Origin: Gnetum montanum
Lineage: Eukaryota > Streptophyta > Gnetopsida > Gnetales > Gnetaceae
NCBI GenBank assembly: GCA_015680685.1
Contig: MNCI01024352.1
Span: 147,119 to 211,118 of the forward strand
DNA: 64,000 bases
Reading direction: 5' to 3'
Position numbers and translations under genes: made by a program. The notes beneath the pieces were generated by a model that did no database searches, was not told the origin of the DNA, and saw only the letters and a program-made list of their open reading frames with translations. The number at the start of each line of letters is the position of its first letter. The stretch's first letter is position 1. Below, piece after piece: positions 1-10,822 of this stretch.

Positions 1-700
1 GATATTGTCTTGGTGGATACAACTCAAGAAAATATTACTTCTAAAATGGAAAAGAGGAGACATTCTCTAGAATCCAAAGGCTTAAAAATTAGTAGAAGCA
101 ACATAGAATATATGACATGCAATTTCAATAATAGCATAACCGGAGGTGAAGTAGAAGTGTTGATTTAGGCGGGATGGTAGAAATGGAGATAAGATAGTGG
201 TGTTCTATGCAATAAAAAATTCCAATAAAACTAAATGGAAATTTTTATAGCATGGTCATCAAACCTATTATCTTAAATGGTACTAAATATTGAGCAATGC
301 AAAAAAGGCATGAACAACAAATCAATGTGGTAGAAGTGTGATTGTTTAGATGGATGTTAAACATTAGAAGAACATATAAACTTACAGAAAGACTTGGGAG
401 TTACTTATATTTTAGATAAGTTTAATGAATGGTATCTTAGATGGTTTAGGCATGTGCAAAAAAGATCAAATAATGAGTCTATTAAACAATATTGCTATAT
501 TACGGTTTATGGAAAGTTGCTAACCTGGAGACCTAAAAAAATATTTTAAAAACAATTAAAAATGATTTGAAGAAGTTACAAATAAACAAAGATCTAGCTT
601 TTTAGAGGAAAGAAAGCTAAGCTAGCTAATGACGATGAAGATTTAGAATTTGATCTTCAATGCAGCAAAATCATAATCTTCCCTGGATTTTGGTTCCTAA
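1..700 (+). mobile_element. Decayed RTE-type LINE, 3' part of reverse transcriptase region
   Basis: The window opens inside a reverse transcriptase. Bases 1-18 read DIVLVD, the end of the FADDIVLV catalytic box. Next come residues resembling the RTE-class segment (LESKGLKISRSNIEYM, about 67-117), and then at about 270-470 the GTKYWA / RWM / RWFGHV-like tail typical of plant RTE LINEs, read through many stops and frame breaks. No intact frame remains. The element is cut by the window start, so its 5' end is unknown. Its 3' limit was not found and 700 is approximate. Confidence 0.6.
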
Positions 701-2147
701 ACAGGAGTGATGAATGATGGGAATAGGAATTCAACATTTCATTCACACGTGCACTTATGAAAACTGAAACGATGCACCTCCAAATTCATGGTTGAACATA
801 ACGTTATCATCTCATCCATGTGCTTACTCATAGCTCAGGCTTTTTCGAACAAAAAACCAAAAAGCGATGTATTAGAACAAAATAGCTTTTAAAAAAATAT
901 AATGAACTGCAGTCGGGTGAGGCACCAAATAACCAAATGCAGCAAACACTTAAAAGCCATAACAGGGTTAAAAACATCTCAAAACCTGTGTAGGACAAAC
1001 AGAGCCAGACCAAACCTGAAATTGAACATGGGCATTGCTACCACGAGAGCGAAACAGCTAAAACACCAAGACAAAACAGTGAAACATAAACTGAACCAGC
1101 CGAAAATACAAAAACACTCAGTCAACGTTGCTAGTATGTAGACTCTAGCAGACATCCATCAGGGGTAATGGATCATGCTCAGTCGCCGGTGGGGGTGCTC
1201 AAGCTTCATTGTTGTCGCTATCCATTCTTTAATTTTTCTTTCAATTACCAATCATTAACTAGCAATGCACACATGATAAAAAGAAGGTCATCTCTATGGT
1301 AGAGGCAAAAAAACAATTGCCTCAGCTTTGCAATTTTTCAGACTCAAAAATAATTGAAAGAGACTTTCACTGGAATGTTGGATATGGTGTCACATGCCAT
1401 ACTTAAGATTTTGATTTAGTGTTCCTGTTCATGAGAATCGTTATCATTACCTTCACAAATATGAGGGGCTAACTTTCAATTTCTTGTATTGAAGCCAAAA
1501 TCCAAAGTGAAGTGAAAAGTCTTGCCGCTAAAATTGAAAAATGAATAATAATATTTAAAAAATTAGTCTTACGGTTAACTTACATGTTTTGCTTAGGTAA
1601 TTTTGAAGATCACTTCTACATGTCATCTTTCTTTATGGAGGAATTCAACAAGGAACTCATCAAAGATACTTGCTTTCGTATCTATTTAGTGAATCATAAG
1701 GGTTTATTGGGTTTGTTAATCAATTTCACCAAATGGTTGTCTTATATTCCTTTATAATTCTTCTAATGTATCATATTGGCTATATGTCTTAGGATGTACT
1801 TATAAGTTCAACCCTAAACCCGCCATCACCAAAAGAACTATGAGCTTTCTTCTTTATCTCCCAAATTACACCCCGGATTGTTGGATAGGAATTTGAAAAA
1901 AAAAAGGTGCTTATCCAAACTTTCGACATGTACAATCTATAGGGATCTCAAATACTCACATATATAATATAACTCAATTGATCACATATATAATATAGTT
2001 TTGGGTTGCTTAGTTGGATCAACAACTTGGGATTCTTGGTTGATGATATTGGAAGGTGGTCCTTACTAATTCATTCACACGGGATTCCATTATTATTGCT
2101 TAGGTAACTCATTCCCTGCACTCAACAATGAAGTGTTATTCAATACC
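700..2147. other. Unassigned AT-rich intergenic stretch
   Basis: I see no convincing coding frame, RNA gene or recognisable element here. The open frames of 60-80 codons around 830-1140 have no domain signature and overlap on opposite strands. Confidence 0.4.
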
Positions 2148-2585
2148 CCAACTCATTCCATATACTCATCTTCAACATCCAATCCTTAATAATGGTCAAC
2201 ACGCATCATCAATTTGGAACTAGCTTATCTTAGATGTGGTTTAACATGAAGTAACTTTGACCCTTCTTCTCAATATCTAAATGATATCCCTATCCTCAAC
2301 AATGAGGTGCTGGCCTAGTGGTACATGTTTTGGCCTTGTAACCCTAGGTCATAGGTTTGATTCTACTAGGTAGCACTAAGTTATAAATTTATATAAATCT
2401 TGGGGTGTACCTATGTTTCACTTATTTCGGGTTCCAACACGCCAACTCATTCCTTATACTCATTTCATGTATTCAATCCTCAATAATGTTCAACACACAT
2501 TATCAATTTGGAATTGTCTCATCCTGGATGTGGCTTAACATGAAGGAACTTTGATCCTTCTCCTCGATATCTAAATGATAGGTTC
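2148..2585. repeat. Direct repeat of about 145 bp flanking a SINE
   Basis: About 145 bp at 2148-2290 is repeated at 2440-2585 with roughly 80-85 percent identity by eye (shared landmarks CCAACTCATTCC, ATCAATTTGGAA, GATGTGG.TTAACATGAAG, ATCTAAATGATA). The SINE copy at 2285-2445 lies between the two copies, so this is either a duplication that includes the SINE or a SINE inserted between tandem copies. Confidence 0.65.
2285..2445 (+). mobile_element. tRNA-derived SINE, copy 1
   Basis: The copy has an A-box-like GGCCTAGTGGTA followed about 40 bp later by a B-box-like GGTTTGATTC, then a body CACTAAGTTATA and a tail TTGGGGTGTACCTATGTTTCACTTATTT. The same order and spacing occur in the copy at 2970-3130, and shorter matches lie at 9130, 17165 and, reversed, near 34075. 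A pol III split promoter plus dispersed copies supports a SINE. The exact ends are not defined. Confidence 0.55.
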
Positions 2586-2879
2586 CTCCACAATCCATTA
2601 TCCTTGATGGAATAGGTCCCAAGAGCTTTAGCCTATGATTTTGCCTCATGCTCTAGTTGATAATGGTTAAAATTAAGCTCTTAAGAACATATCAGAGAAG
2701 GATAATATAAAAACCATCTTGCAATTAAAATGTAATTGAAAAAAAGTACTTATCATATAAGAAGAGTAAAATATTTTCAAACTTTCATTTGAAGGGAAAC
2801 CTTTCCTAATAAATTACAAAAATTTAATTTTATGAACAAGCAAAATTATATGTAGATTTATATAAGCTTAAAAATTTTC

Positions 2880-2932
2880 ATCGTCAACATCATCCTAGCC
2901 TTGTCCCAACAAAATGGGGTTGGCTATAAGCA
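2880..2932 (-). mobile_element. Short RTE LINE 3' tail
   Basis: On the minus strand this reads AGCCAACCCCATTTTGTTGG followed by GACAAGGCTAGGATGATGTTG, the characteristic RTE 3' end. It matches the tail of the RTE copy at 26210-26250 on the other strand. No reverse transcriptase remains next to it, so it is a severely 5'-truncated insertion. Confidence 0.5.
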
Positions 2933-2969
2933 TAAAAATTTATTAAATAGAAAAAGGAGTCATCAACAA

Positions 2970-3130
2970 CTTCTCAACAAGTAGGTGTTATCCTAGTGGT
3001 AAGATATTTGATTTGGAAGCTTTTGGTCAAGGGTTCAATTCTGGTGGACAATGCTAAGTTATATGAAGTTCTAATTGGACTATATATCTTGGGTTGCACC
3101 TATGTTTTACTTATTTTTGGGTTCCAACTA
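2970..3130 (+). mobile_element. tRNA-derived SINE, copy 2
   Basis: It is colinear with the copy at 2285-2445: TATCCTAGTGGTAAGA (A box), GGGTTCAATTCTGG (B box), ATGCTAAGTTATA, and a tail TTGGGTTGCACCTATGTTTTACTTATTT then GGGTTCCAAC. The B box is closer to the canonical GGTTCRANNCC than in copy 1. Confidence 0.6.
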
Positions 3131-3500
3131 TACTATGTCAAAAAGCTTTTGGCTATATGCTTTATGCCTTACTAATCATTGCTAACTACACTCTCAAAAG
3201 GTTCTCCATGTTCTATGATTTTCCTCAAAAGCTTCTCAATGTTCTATGATTTTTCTAGAGTATCACATTGTATGTCTTACCTAATCATCACTAACTTACA
3301 CCACTAACTTATTTTTCGGTTCCAACTATACTATGTCAAAAAGCTTTTGGCTATATGCTTTGTGCCTTATTAGATCATTACTAACTACACTCTCAAAAGG
3401 TTCTCCATGTTCTATGATTTTTCTCAAAAGTTTCTCAATATTCTATGATTTTTCTAGAGTATCACATTGTATATCTTACCTAATCACTACTAACTACACT
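3121..3500. repeat. Tandem duplication, period 198 bp
   Basis: The unit beginning GTTCCAACTATACTATGTC at 3121 recurs at 3319 with high identity through AGAGTATCACATTGTAT, with a further partial unit after about 3495. Each unit itself holds a repeated CAAAAG.TTCTC..TGTTCTATGATTTT motif. It is non-coding. Confidence 0.75.
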
Positions 3501-3529
3501 ATGTCAAGAAGCTCTTGGATCACCACTAA

Positions 3530-4199
3530 CTACACACTAATATGCTATATGCTATACGAGATCACCACTAACTACAATGTCATAAACTTCCCAATGTTCT
3601 AGATTCTACATCTCAATATTAATAATGGTAACATAGACATGCTTTAAGATAACCAAATTAAAACTTTATAACTAAATATTAGTAACTAAAATCAAACCAA
3701 TAACTTAAAGCCTTCAAAACAAGTCTTACTCCAAGGTTAACGCCGATTGTTAAGCATGTCACGCACAATATTGTTCATACCGTTAACATAGCAACTCGAA
3801 GTTACAGGGTCGGATTCAGGACACATTCACTGAATCAATAATTTCTATAGTGTTTGATTGATCTGGAAAAGCTTTCATGTATTGGAATTTCGTACTAATC
3901 CTCCTAGCGCTGGGCAGTGTATTGCTCAATCGTTCTTATTTTTTTCAGCATTTTTAAAATCATTTTCTTTACGAGTACCCTGTGGATTTCGCTGCTTAAA
4001 AATATTATTCTTCTCGGATCATTTCTCAGCGGCGAGGTGAGTGTCTCAAACAGGTTCAGGGTCGGGTCGATCGACGCGCACAGAGAAACGAGGGAGAAGA
4101 TGAAGAGGAAGAGACGGGAGTTAGCATACAGATGCAACAAAACCATAGCTGATTTAAAGGGTTGTGGGAATCAGGGCGAAAATTTGAAGCTCAAGGGTA
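3530..4199 (+). promoter_or_regulatory. Upstream region and probable leader of the CDK-like gene
   Basis: Base composition shifts from AT-rich repeat DNA to more GC-rich sequence from about 4020, next to the first kinase exon. The kinase frame is open back to a TAG at 4122-4124 but has no ATG before 4200. No TATA box or polyadenylation evidence can be assigned with confidence; the region is identified by position only. Confidence 0.3.
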
Positions 4200-6790
4200 A
4201 TGGCGAGTAATAGACCAGACCCGCAAAATCAAGCTGATGATCAAGTTGCAGCGCCAGGTGGACGGCGTACACGGAAAAAATGTAGGGCGAAGTATGTGTG
4301 CAATGGAAAATACAAAAGAGAGAAAATGGAATTGGGGAGTCGGGTTTATGGCAGGGTCTACAAGGCTGAGGTAGTAGACAAGCCTGGCACATTTGTGGCC
4401 CTGAAACGCCCCATGAATGACACCGATGGAGCTAACCCAAATGGAGACGATGCAGATTCTTGCATGGATGATGAAGAGACCATAGAAGGAATCTTCTCCA
4501 CCACTTTGAGGGAAATTGATGCTCTTCAGAAGCTTTCAGAATGTGACAACATTGTTGGGTAAGTTTTGAAATTTGGTTATTGATTCATCTACTTCTCTGC
4601 ATTTATGTTGGTGCTTGGAGGTCTCTTTTGTGTGAATAAATGAGCAACCTATTTAGGCTTGATAAATTTTTTTTAGGTTTTTGATTCAATGATTTCTCTG
4701 GCTTTAGAGGGTGGAAGGAAATTGCCCCTTTTTTTGGGTGCATCGATTTGAGTATCTTTATTAGCTGTATTTTTCCTGTGGTTAGTATTTGGAATTTTGT
4801 TTTATGTAAGTAAGGTAATTTAGCATCATTAGGTTTTCAGCTTCATGAGGTTTCAAAATGGGACATAGTTCGTAGGGAAGCTCTGCAATTTACCCTTTTT
4901 TTCCAGCACTTGCTTTTTGTTTTGCTTTTCTTCGTCGCATGCAATTTGTTTTGCATTAGAGGAACACAATCAGACCTTGTTGAGTTTGTCCCTGCATCAT
5001 AGTTAGACATAGGCTAAAGAAATACATGGTAAAGGCATAAACAGTCCAACTTTGTTTTCAGGAAAAAATGCTGAAGGATTTATTAGAGCCCTCGTGTTTT
5101 ACTTTTGTCACTACTTGAGGCGTTGGTAACATGACTGGCATACTTCGGAGTTAAAATTTATAGCTTATAGCTAATTTCGGTTATGTCTGCAGATTCAAGG
5201 TTGTGGAGGAGGATTACTGTAAAAAGCATAACAAATGGACCCTTTATTTAGTGTTTGATTTTTATGATACCGATCTTCGAAGGTTCATAAAGAGCAATAG
5301 CGGAAGTCCCTTTCCTCCAGAGTTAATAAAGGTTTGCACTAATTCAATTTCTTAATGATCTAATTCCTTCTTGTCTTTCTTTTTTGTTTTTCCCATTGCT
5401 TCTATGATTTTTGGTTTTTCAACTTGCAGGTGCTGATGTTTCAAATACTGAGAGGTCTGGCTTTCATGGATTCTCCTGGAATTTGGCATAGGTTTGTAAC
5501 ACAATGCATCTTTATTCGTTTTTTCTGGTCTATTTGCTTGTTTTATCTTGTTTATGAAGCTGAAAATAAAAATCATGTTAGTAAACCCTTTGGATATATT
5601 CGGGAGAAGCAAGTTTTCTGCATATTCGGGAGAAGCAAGTTTTCTGCAATCTATGTTTCAGACATTCTCTTGTATCTCAACAGAAACACAATGGCACTGC
5701 CATAAGTGTCTTGGTAGATTTTAATTGCAATAGGAAAGATCAAATCATGCATTGAGCATGTCTCCAACACTAGTTTGCACCAACATAGTAGTTTTGCAAA
5801 CCAGTCAGTTAACTCAACTTATCAACAAGAACAAAGTAGGCTTTGTCCATTTTCAAATTTTAATCTATTTTTCACATGCTATTGAAAATTAAAATAGCAA
5901 ATCAATTATTAATCCTTTTTTCTTTAATTGGGAAACGGCATAGGGATTTGAAGCCTGAAAATATTACACTGACCCGGTATGTACTTTGTGCTTTTAGTAA
6001 CATAAATCAATGGTAGCGTAGGGATATTGGCCTAATTTGGTTTTCAAATTTTTTATGTGAAGGTTGTAACTCTGTGGTACAGATCACCTGAAATTGTTCT
6101 GGGAGCCAAATATTACTCTCCTTACATTGACGTCTGGGCTGCTGGATGCATTCTTGGTAAAAACTTCAAATCCCACAGTAACACATAAGCCGTTTTGGAA
6201 TACTTTAGAAACAATATCCTTAAATTGTGTTTATCTATAAAACCTGGCAGCTGAGCTTTACAGAGGAAAGTCAGTATTTTATAAGGTTCAGACAGCAATT
6301 TCTCAGCTATTTCAAACTTTAAGGTACCCAAATAATGGGCATAAATGCATAGAGGGTTGGGATTAGTGTAAAGACTAAAAATTCAAATAAACTTCCGTCC
6401 CTAACTGGTTTAATAAAATCTGCATTGAATAATTTTGGGTGTACAGGCTTTTGGGAACCCCTCCAGAAGGGTTGGTAGCAGAGTATGCTCACTGGAATCC
6501 TCAATTTCCTAAGATGAAATTTGATATCAACTATCTAAGATCCGTAGTACCGGGCATAGATAATCAAAGACTAGATCTGTTGATGGTGGGTTGTTTTCTG
6601 TTTTCTGAGTTTCTTAAATTTGGGCGTTTCACATCTTTGGAAGTGTTCCTAAGCAATTGAGTTTCATTTTTGGGGTTTTCCTGGTTTGCAGAAAATGTGG
6701 AACTACGATCCAGCGAAGAGAATTTCAGCAAAAAGAGCCTTGGCACACCCCTATTTTGACGAAGTGAGAACTCTGCTAGACGATTTTTGA
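4200..6790 (+). CDS. CDK-like protein kinase, eight exons, activation segment missing
   Basis: Exons read as 4200-4558, 5193-5331, 5430-5491, 5944-5976, 6063-6156, 6251-6323, 6447-6585 and 6692-6790, all with GT..AG borders; the stop is TGA. The product resembles plant CDKA/CDKB kinases: glycine-loop-like [19 protein letters not shown] lysine, a PSTAIRE-position helix FSTTLREI, hinge [14 protein letters not shown], catalytic HRDLKPEN split over exons 3 and 4, [30 protein letters not shown], and a C-lobe ending [17 protein letters not shown]. Two things are odd. The second glycine of the GxGxxG loop is R. The stretch between LTR (exon 4, ends in phase 2) and VVTLWYR (exon 5, starts in phase 0), which should carry DFG and the T-loop, is absent, and the phases do not join. 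CDKs act with cyclins in nuclear cell-cycle or transcription control. This copy is probably a pseudokinase or pseudogene, unless an exon was lost in assembly. Confidence 0.72.
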
Positions 6791-9129
6791 GAGCACCTAA
6801 AATCTTGTCATTGCGAAATTAGATTGCATGTTTAGTCTTTGACTACTTGTATCGACTTCTATTTTTTTCATTTGGAAAGAATCTAGCTGTAACACTCAAG
6901 TTTAAATTAGGGAACTCTTTCAACAAATTTCTTTTAACAAAGTTTATGCTGGTGAGCGCATGGAACATGCTTAAATGAAAATTCTTAGTGGTTGCGTCAG
7001 GGAACTTTTTTCCTCTTCATATCACAAAAACGTTCGGTAATGCCCTTGCTTCGTTTTTGAAAATAAATCCGGCTTTAAATTTAAAAAGTAGGGTTTGAAC
7101 ACTCCATAAAACTTAATCAGAACTTGTTGCAACTGAGTCCTTATCCCAACAACATGAGCCAACAAGATTTAACAGTTCCTCTATCCTTTGAGCTAATTTC
7201 TTGAACTACGACGCTGTTACCTGTTTGTCTACTTATGCATCCATTTTGCAATCATAACTGTTATCATTTATCGGGCGTAACATTTATTACACTTTAGGTG
7301 GACAGCAAAAATACGAATTCAGGTGCAAAATTAGAGCATAGCCTTAACCTGGAAAAAAGTGTCACATGACGATAGGAGACATGAATAGGATCGAAAGAGG
7401 ATAATCACGCCATTATATGGTTTTTCGTTCAAGATTCCAAGGGGTATGTTAAATAAATACTACTTAGAAGCAGTCTAACATTATACATTCAAGAATTATG
7501 GTATTTATAGATAGATTTTTTGCTTATTTTAATAGTAAACTTATTATAGATGAGATAAAGGCACCAAGAGACTGATTCATGTGTAGGCCAAATTTACTAT
7601 GAATATTAAAGAATCTAATTCTTACCAATTTTAAGTAGTTTGTCAAAGGTTTATCAAGTTAACTTTTTAACTTATTGGATTCATTCAAAGGGTTAGCTCC
7701 ATAAAATTTATAAGTTGTGTAGATAAAAGGATTTTAATAAGAATCCTACTAGTAGGATAAATGTGTTGCTTACCTTGGGTTATTTAGAAAAGCTTAAAGG
7801 GTGCCTTATCTTCTTTGACTTTTTCAAAGAGTTAGTATTGTTCATTGATTGCTACATGCAATGCAAGAAAGTTGCCAATGCAAAGATTTAACAAATGAGT
7901 CCTTGTTGGTGTGGTATTGTACAAGATAATAGGAAAACTACGCTACTTTTAGTTTAACACATGCACATAATGGAGTAGTTTGTTGCAAAGAAAGATCAAA
8001 GTATCAATGGTATAGAAGTTGTATACAATTTATGAAATACAAAGATATCTATCACAAATTGCATTAAAAAAATCAAAATGGGTTTATGATGAGATGTATT
8101 TTTGTCTAAAATAAGATTGAATAATAAAATATATTGCTCATCTTCAAGAACCACTCACATGCACAATTTACAAATGTGTTATTCTCTACCAAGCTTGATT
8201 CATCTCTTTCTCCTATCTTGAGGTGATGTCAACTTAATCTAATTTTGTCCAAAAAAAAAATCAAAGCAATCAATGAAACAAACTTATTTGTAACTCTACC
8301 AAATCACATGATGAATTTATATGTTTTTGGGATTTTTTCTTTAATCACTACCATATTTTTTTCATTATCCTTTTGCATGTGTGAAGCAGTGAGGATGCTC
8401 TATGCTTAATTATACAAATCACAAACATTGCAAGTGACCTAATCAAAACCGTGAATGGACCTAGCGTGATTTTTAGATAGTGGAGAATTAACTCAAATCC
8501 ACAATGCAATCATTCACTGATTGCTACTTGATTCATAACATAAAATTGAAGGAGTTTAGCTACTATTGTGATCAAAATGTACATTAAAAGCAGTAGGTGG
8601 GCGGTATTTATAGTTGATACTAGCCCTGGATACATCACATATGCAACATTACATGAAAATATACAATATCATAGATATGATATCATAGTTGCAATGTCGC
8701 AACTAACTTCTTTACTATTTATCAAACTTCAACCAAATATAGGTTTAAATGTACTCACATGTTTAATTCTTGGATGATAGAAAGCTTTAGAAAATGAAAC
8801 ATGATTAATGTAATGACTTTGGAGAATATCATCTAGATATTTGTGTATTTTATTTTTGACTAATTGAATAATGTATCAAATACTAAAGTTCAAAAATATT
8901 ATACAAAATTTTTGCATACTCATTGTAATCAAAACAATGTCTAAGAGTTGCTGAACTTATTGTTTGTTATTGAGAAAATTTTATATCTTGTGTTATTCTT
9001 TGCTCTATGAATTAATCAGCATTAGCTACCAAGTGCTTTTCCCTTATATGATTGGATTTACACCAATCAAAAAATAGAAAAAAATTAAATTAAAAAAAAT
9101 CATAAATGTTAATTCTTCTTTGGGATGAA
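6791..9129. other. Intergenic AT-rich DNA downstream of the kinase gene
   Basis: The first few hundred bases are presumably the kinase 3' UTR. Beyond about 7000 I see AT-rich sequence with no coding frame above about 70 codons, no domain signature and no clear repeat boundary. Confidence 0.4.
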
Positions 9130-9245
9130 CACAACTCTCTAGCTTTGATAACCTTTAAGGCAAGTAACTTCTTGATTAAGACACATAACTTGCAACATAG
9201 GTTTAATTCTAGTGAGTTATGCTAGATGTGCATGCATTATGTAAC
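9130..9245 (+). mobile_element. Degenerate SINE relative
   Basis: GGTTTAATTCTAGTGAGTTATGCTAG at about 9199-9225 matches the B-box and body segment of the SINE copies at 2285 and 2970. The A-box part is weak (CTAGCTTTGATAACC). The ends are uncertain. Confidence 0.35.
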
Positions 9246-10009
9246 AAAATAGTGGCCTAAGCTAAGTAATTTAGCAAATCTAAGATGGTCTAGGCCATTG
9301 TGTAAGCTAATGTAAACTATAACTCCACTAATAAATTCAGTATGTTTTGTAAGTTCAAGTTGTTAATTCATATGTACTAAACAACTAAAATATAGCCCAA
9401 TTGATAACTTTGCAAGCTATATGGCTCTCAACTACCTGCAAATTATGAAATTGAAATTTTATTGCATTTGTATAGACCCAAAAAATCTCTTAAACAAATT
9501 AACACAATTAGCATATATTGTCTTTATGCTACCCATTATTTCACCACCTCGTGTGGTTGCATTCTTACTTTGCTAATTAGAGCTATCATGGAAATTGGAA
9601 TAGTTACATGTCAATGTTCTCCTTTATCATACTTGCCACTTCTAATATTTTATCAATAAACCTTTTTTGAAGTTGTTATTACATTAATATTTTCAATCCC
9701 TCATATTTGTAACCACAATTTTCCTTCATAGCACTAACCTTGTTGCTGAGATATTTGGGGGATGTCCGTCTAATTCAAGATTTGCTTATGACATGTTTCA
9801 AAATTTTTTCATAATTCAATGTTGTCTGCCAAAGTTAAACCTAATTAAATTAACATCATTATTTGATATTTTACATAGAAATTTTTATAAATTACTTATT
9901 GCAAAGGTTATATTCAAACTAGATTATTATTAAATACATTTGATATACCTTAAAAATATTGCTATATACTATTATAAATATTAATTTCAATTAATTATCA
10001 TGGATGTTG
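9246..10009. other. Unassigned intergenic DNA
   Basis: AT-rich sequence. I see no gene or identifiable element. Confidence 0.35.
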
Positions 10010-10397
10010 GACTCCAAAAAATAAAAATTCAGAGTACAAAAACCGAGATGTAGAGGAGAAACTCCAAAATAACAAAAAAGAAAGACCTAATGGTTTTGGG
10101 GATGCTTTCTTAGGTTTTCATCCTTACAACTAATCTTGAAAAACCTCCCCTCTAAGATAGGAAAAGGATCAAACTTTGCCCTCGTTTAGAAGTGTACAAA
10201 TGGGTTTTCACTTCCTACTAAAGTCTTCATGTTAATAAAAAAGAAAAACTAAATTGAGAAATATTTAGGAATTCAGCTAAACATTAGTTATTGTATGATG
10301 TCACCTTGAACTGAAAATAGAAAAAAATTAGCTAAAGAATCTCTATGAAAAACCACATTACATCAAAACTTCCAAATGACATAAAGAATAAGAGTAT
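10010..10397 (-). mobile_element. Older L1-type LINE, 3' segment (left of nested insertion)
   Basis: Translating the minus strand just left of the young LINE gives ILYVIWKF.CNVVFHRDSLANFF, which aligns with the young element's own C-terminal ILYYIWKRRCNVLFQKTEY. The match continues logically from the segment to the right of the insertion (16242-17165). So this is the 3' remainder of an older, related LINE split by the insertion. The lower limit is approximate. Confidence 0.6.
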
Positions 10398-10416
10398 GAG
10401 AGCAATGCCAAGTATG
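10398..10416. repeat. Target-site duplication of the L1, left copy (19 bp)
   Basis: GAGAGCAATGCCAAGTATG occurs here and again, identically, at 16223-16241, exactly flanking the LINE. A perfect 19-bp duplication fits L1-type target-primed insertion and suggests a recent event. Confidence 0.93.
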
Positions 10417-10822
10417 GGGGGGTCTCAAACCCCGAAAAGAAGTTTTATTGAAATTAAAGGTGCATCAATTACAACAACTTGAATAAGTCATAGGGTTAAA
10501 GGAAAGGGAAAACTGAGAGCATTGTGAATGACACTCGGGAAACCCTTAGAAATAAACTAGTATTAGAGGAGGAAACCCAAGTTGGGGCACAACCAAATGT
10601 TCGCACAGACTGGCTTGTTACAAAATAGATTGACATAGAATTAGATGAGGCAAAGAGCTCTCAATTAAGGATAGAGAGAATTCCAATGGTGAATCCACAT
10701 AATAAAAAGGGAAAACTTCCTTGCAGAGATTACTGATGCTAAGTGTAACTAGAACACACAGGTCTTTCCCATAGCTGCAGCAGATGAACCAATTGATGAC
10801 TGTCCAGATTGAACTTGAATGC
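10417..10822 (-). other. L1 3' UTR with AATAAA and GC hairpin end, no poly(A)
   Basis: On the minus strand the region after the ORF2 stop runs to TTCAATAAAACTTC, then about 10 bases, then GGGGTTTGAGACCCC plus two C, where the target duplication begins. The G4 and C4 arms can pair around TTTGAGA. The usual L1 A-tail is missing. Confidence 0.65.

Noticed and set aside
6021-6062. DIGL fragment in the kinase intron as a cryptic activation-segment exon
   Set aside because: The frame needed to join TLWYR reads a TAA right after it, and the segment is about 14 bp too short, so no in-frame exon can be built.
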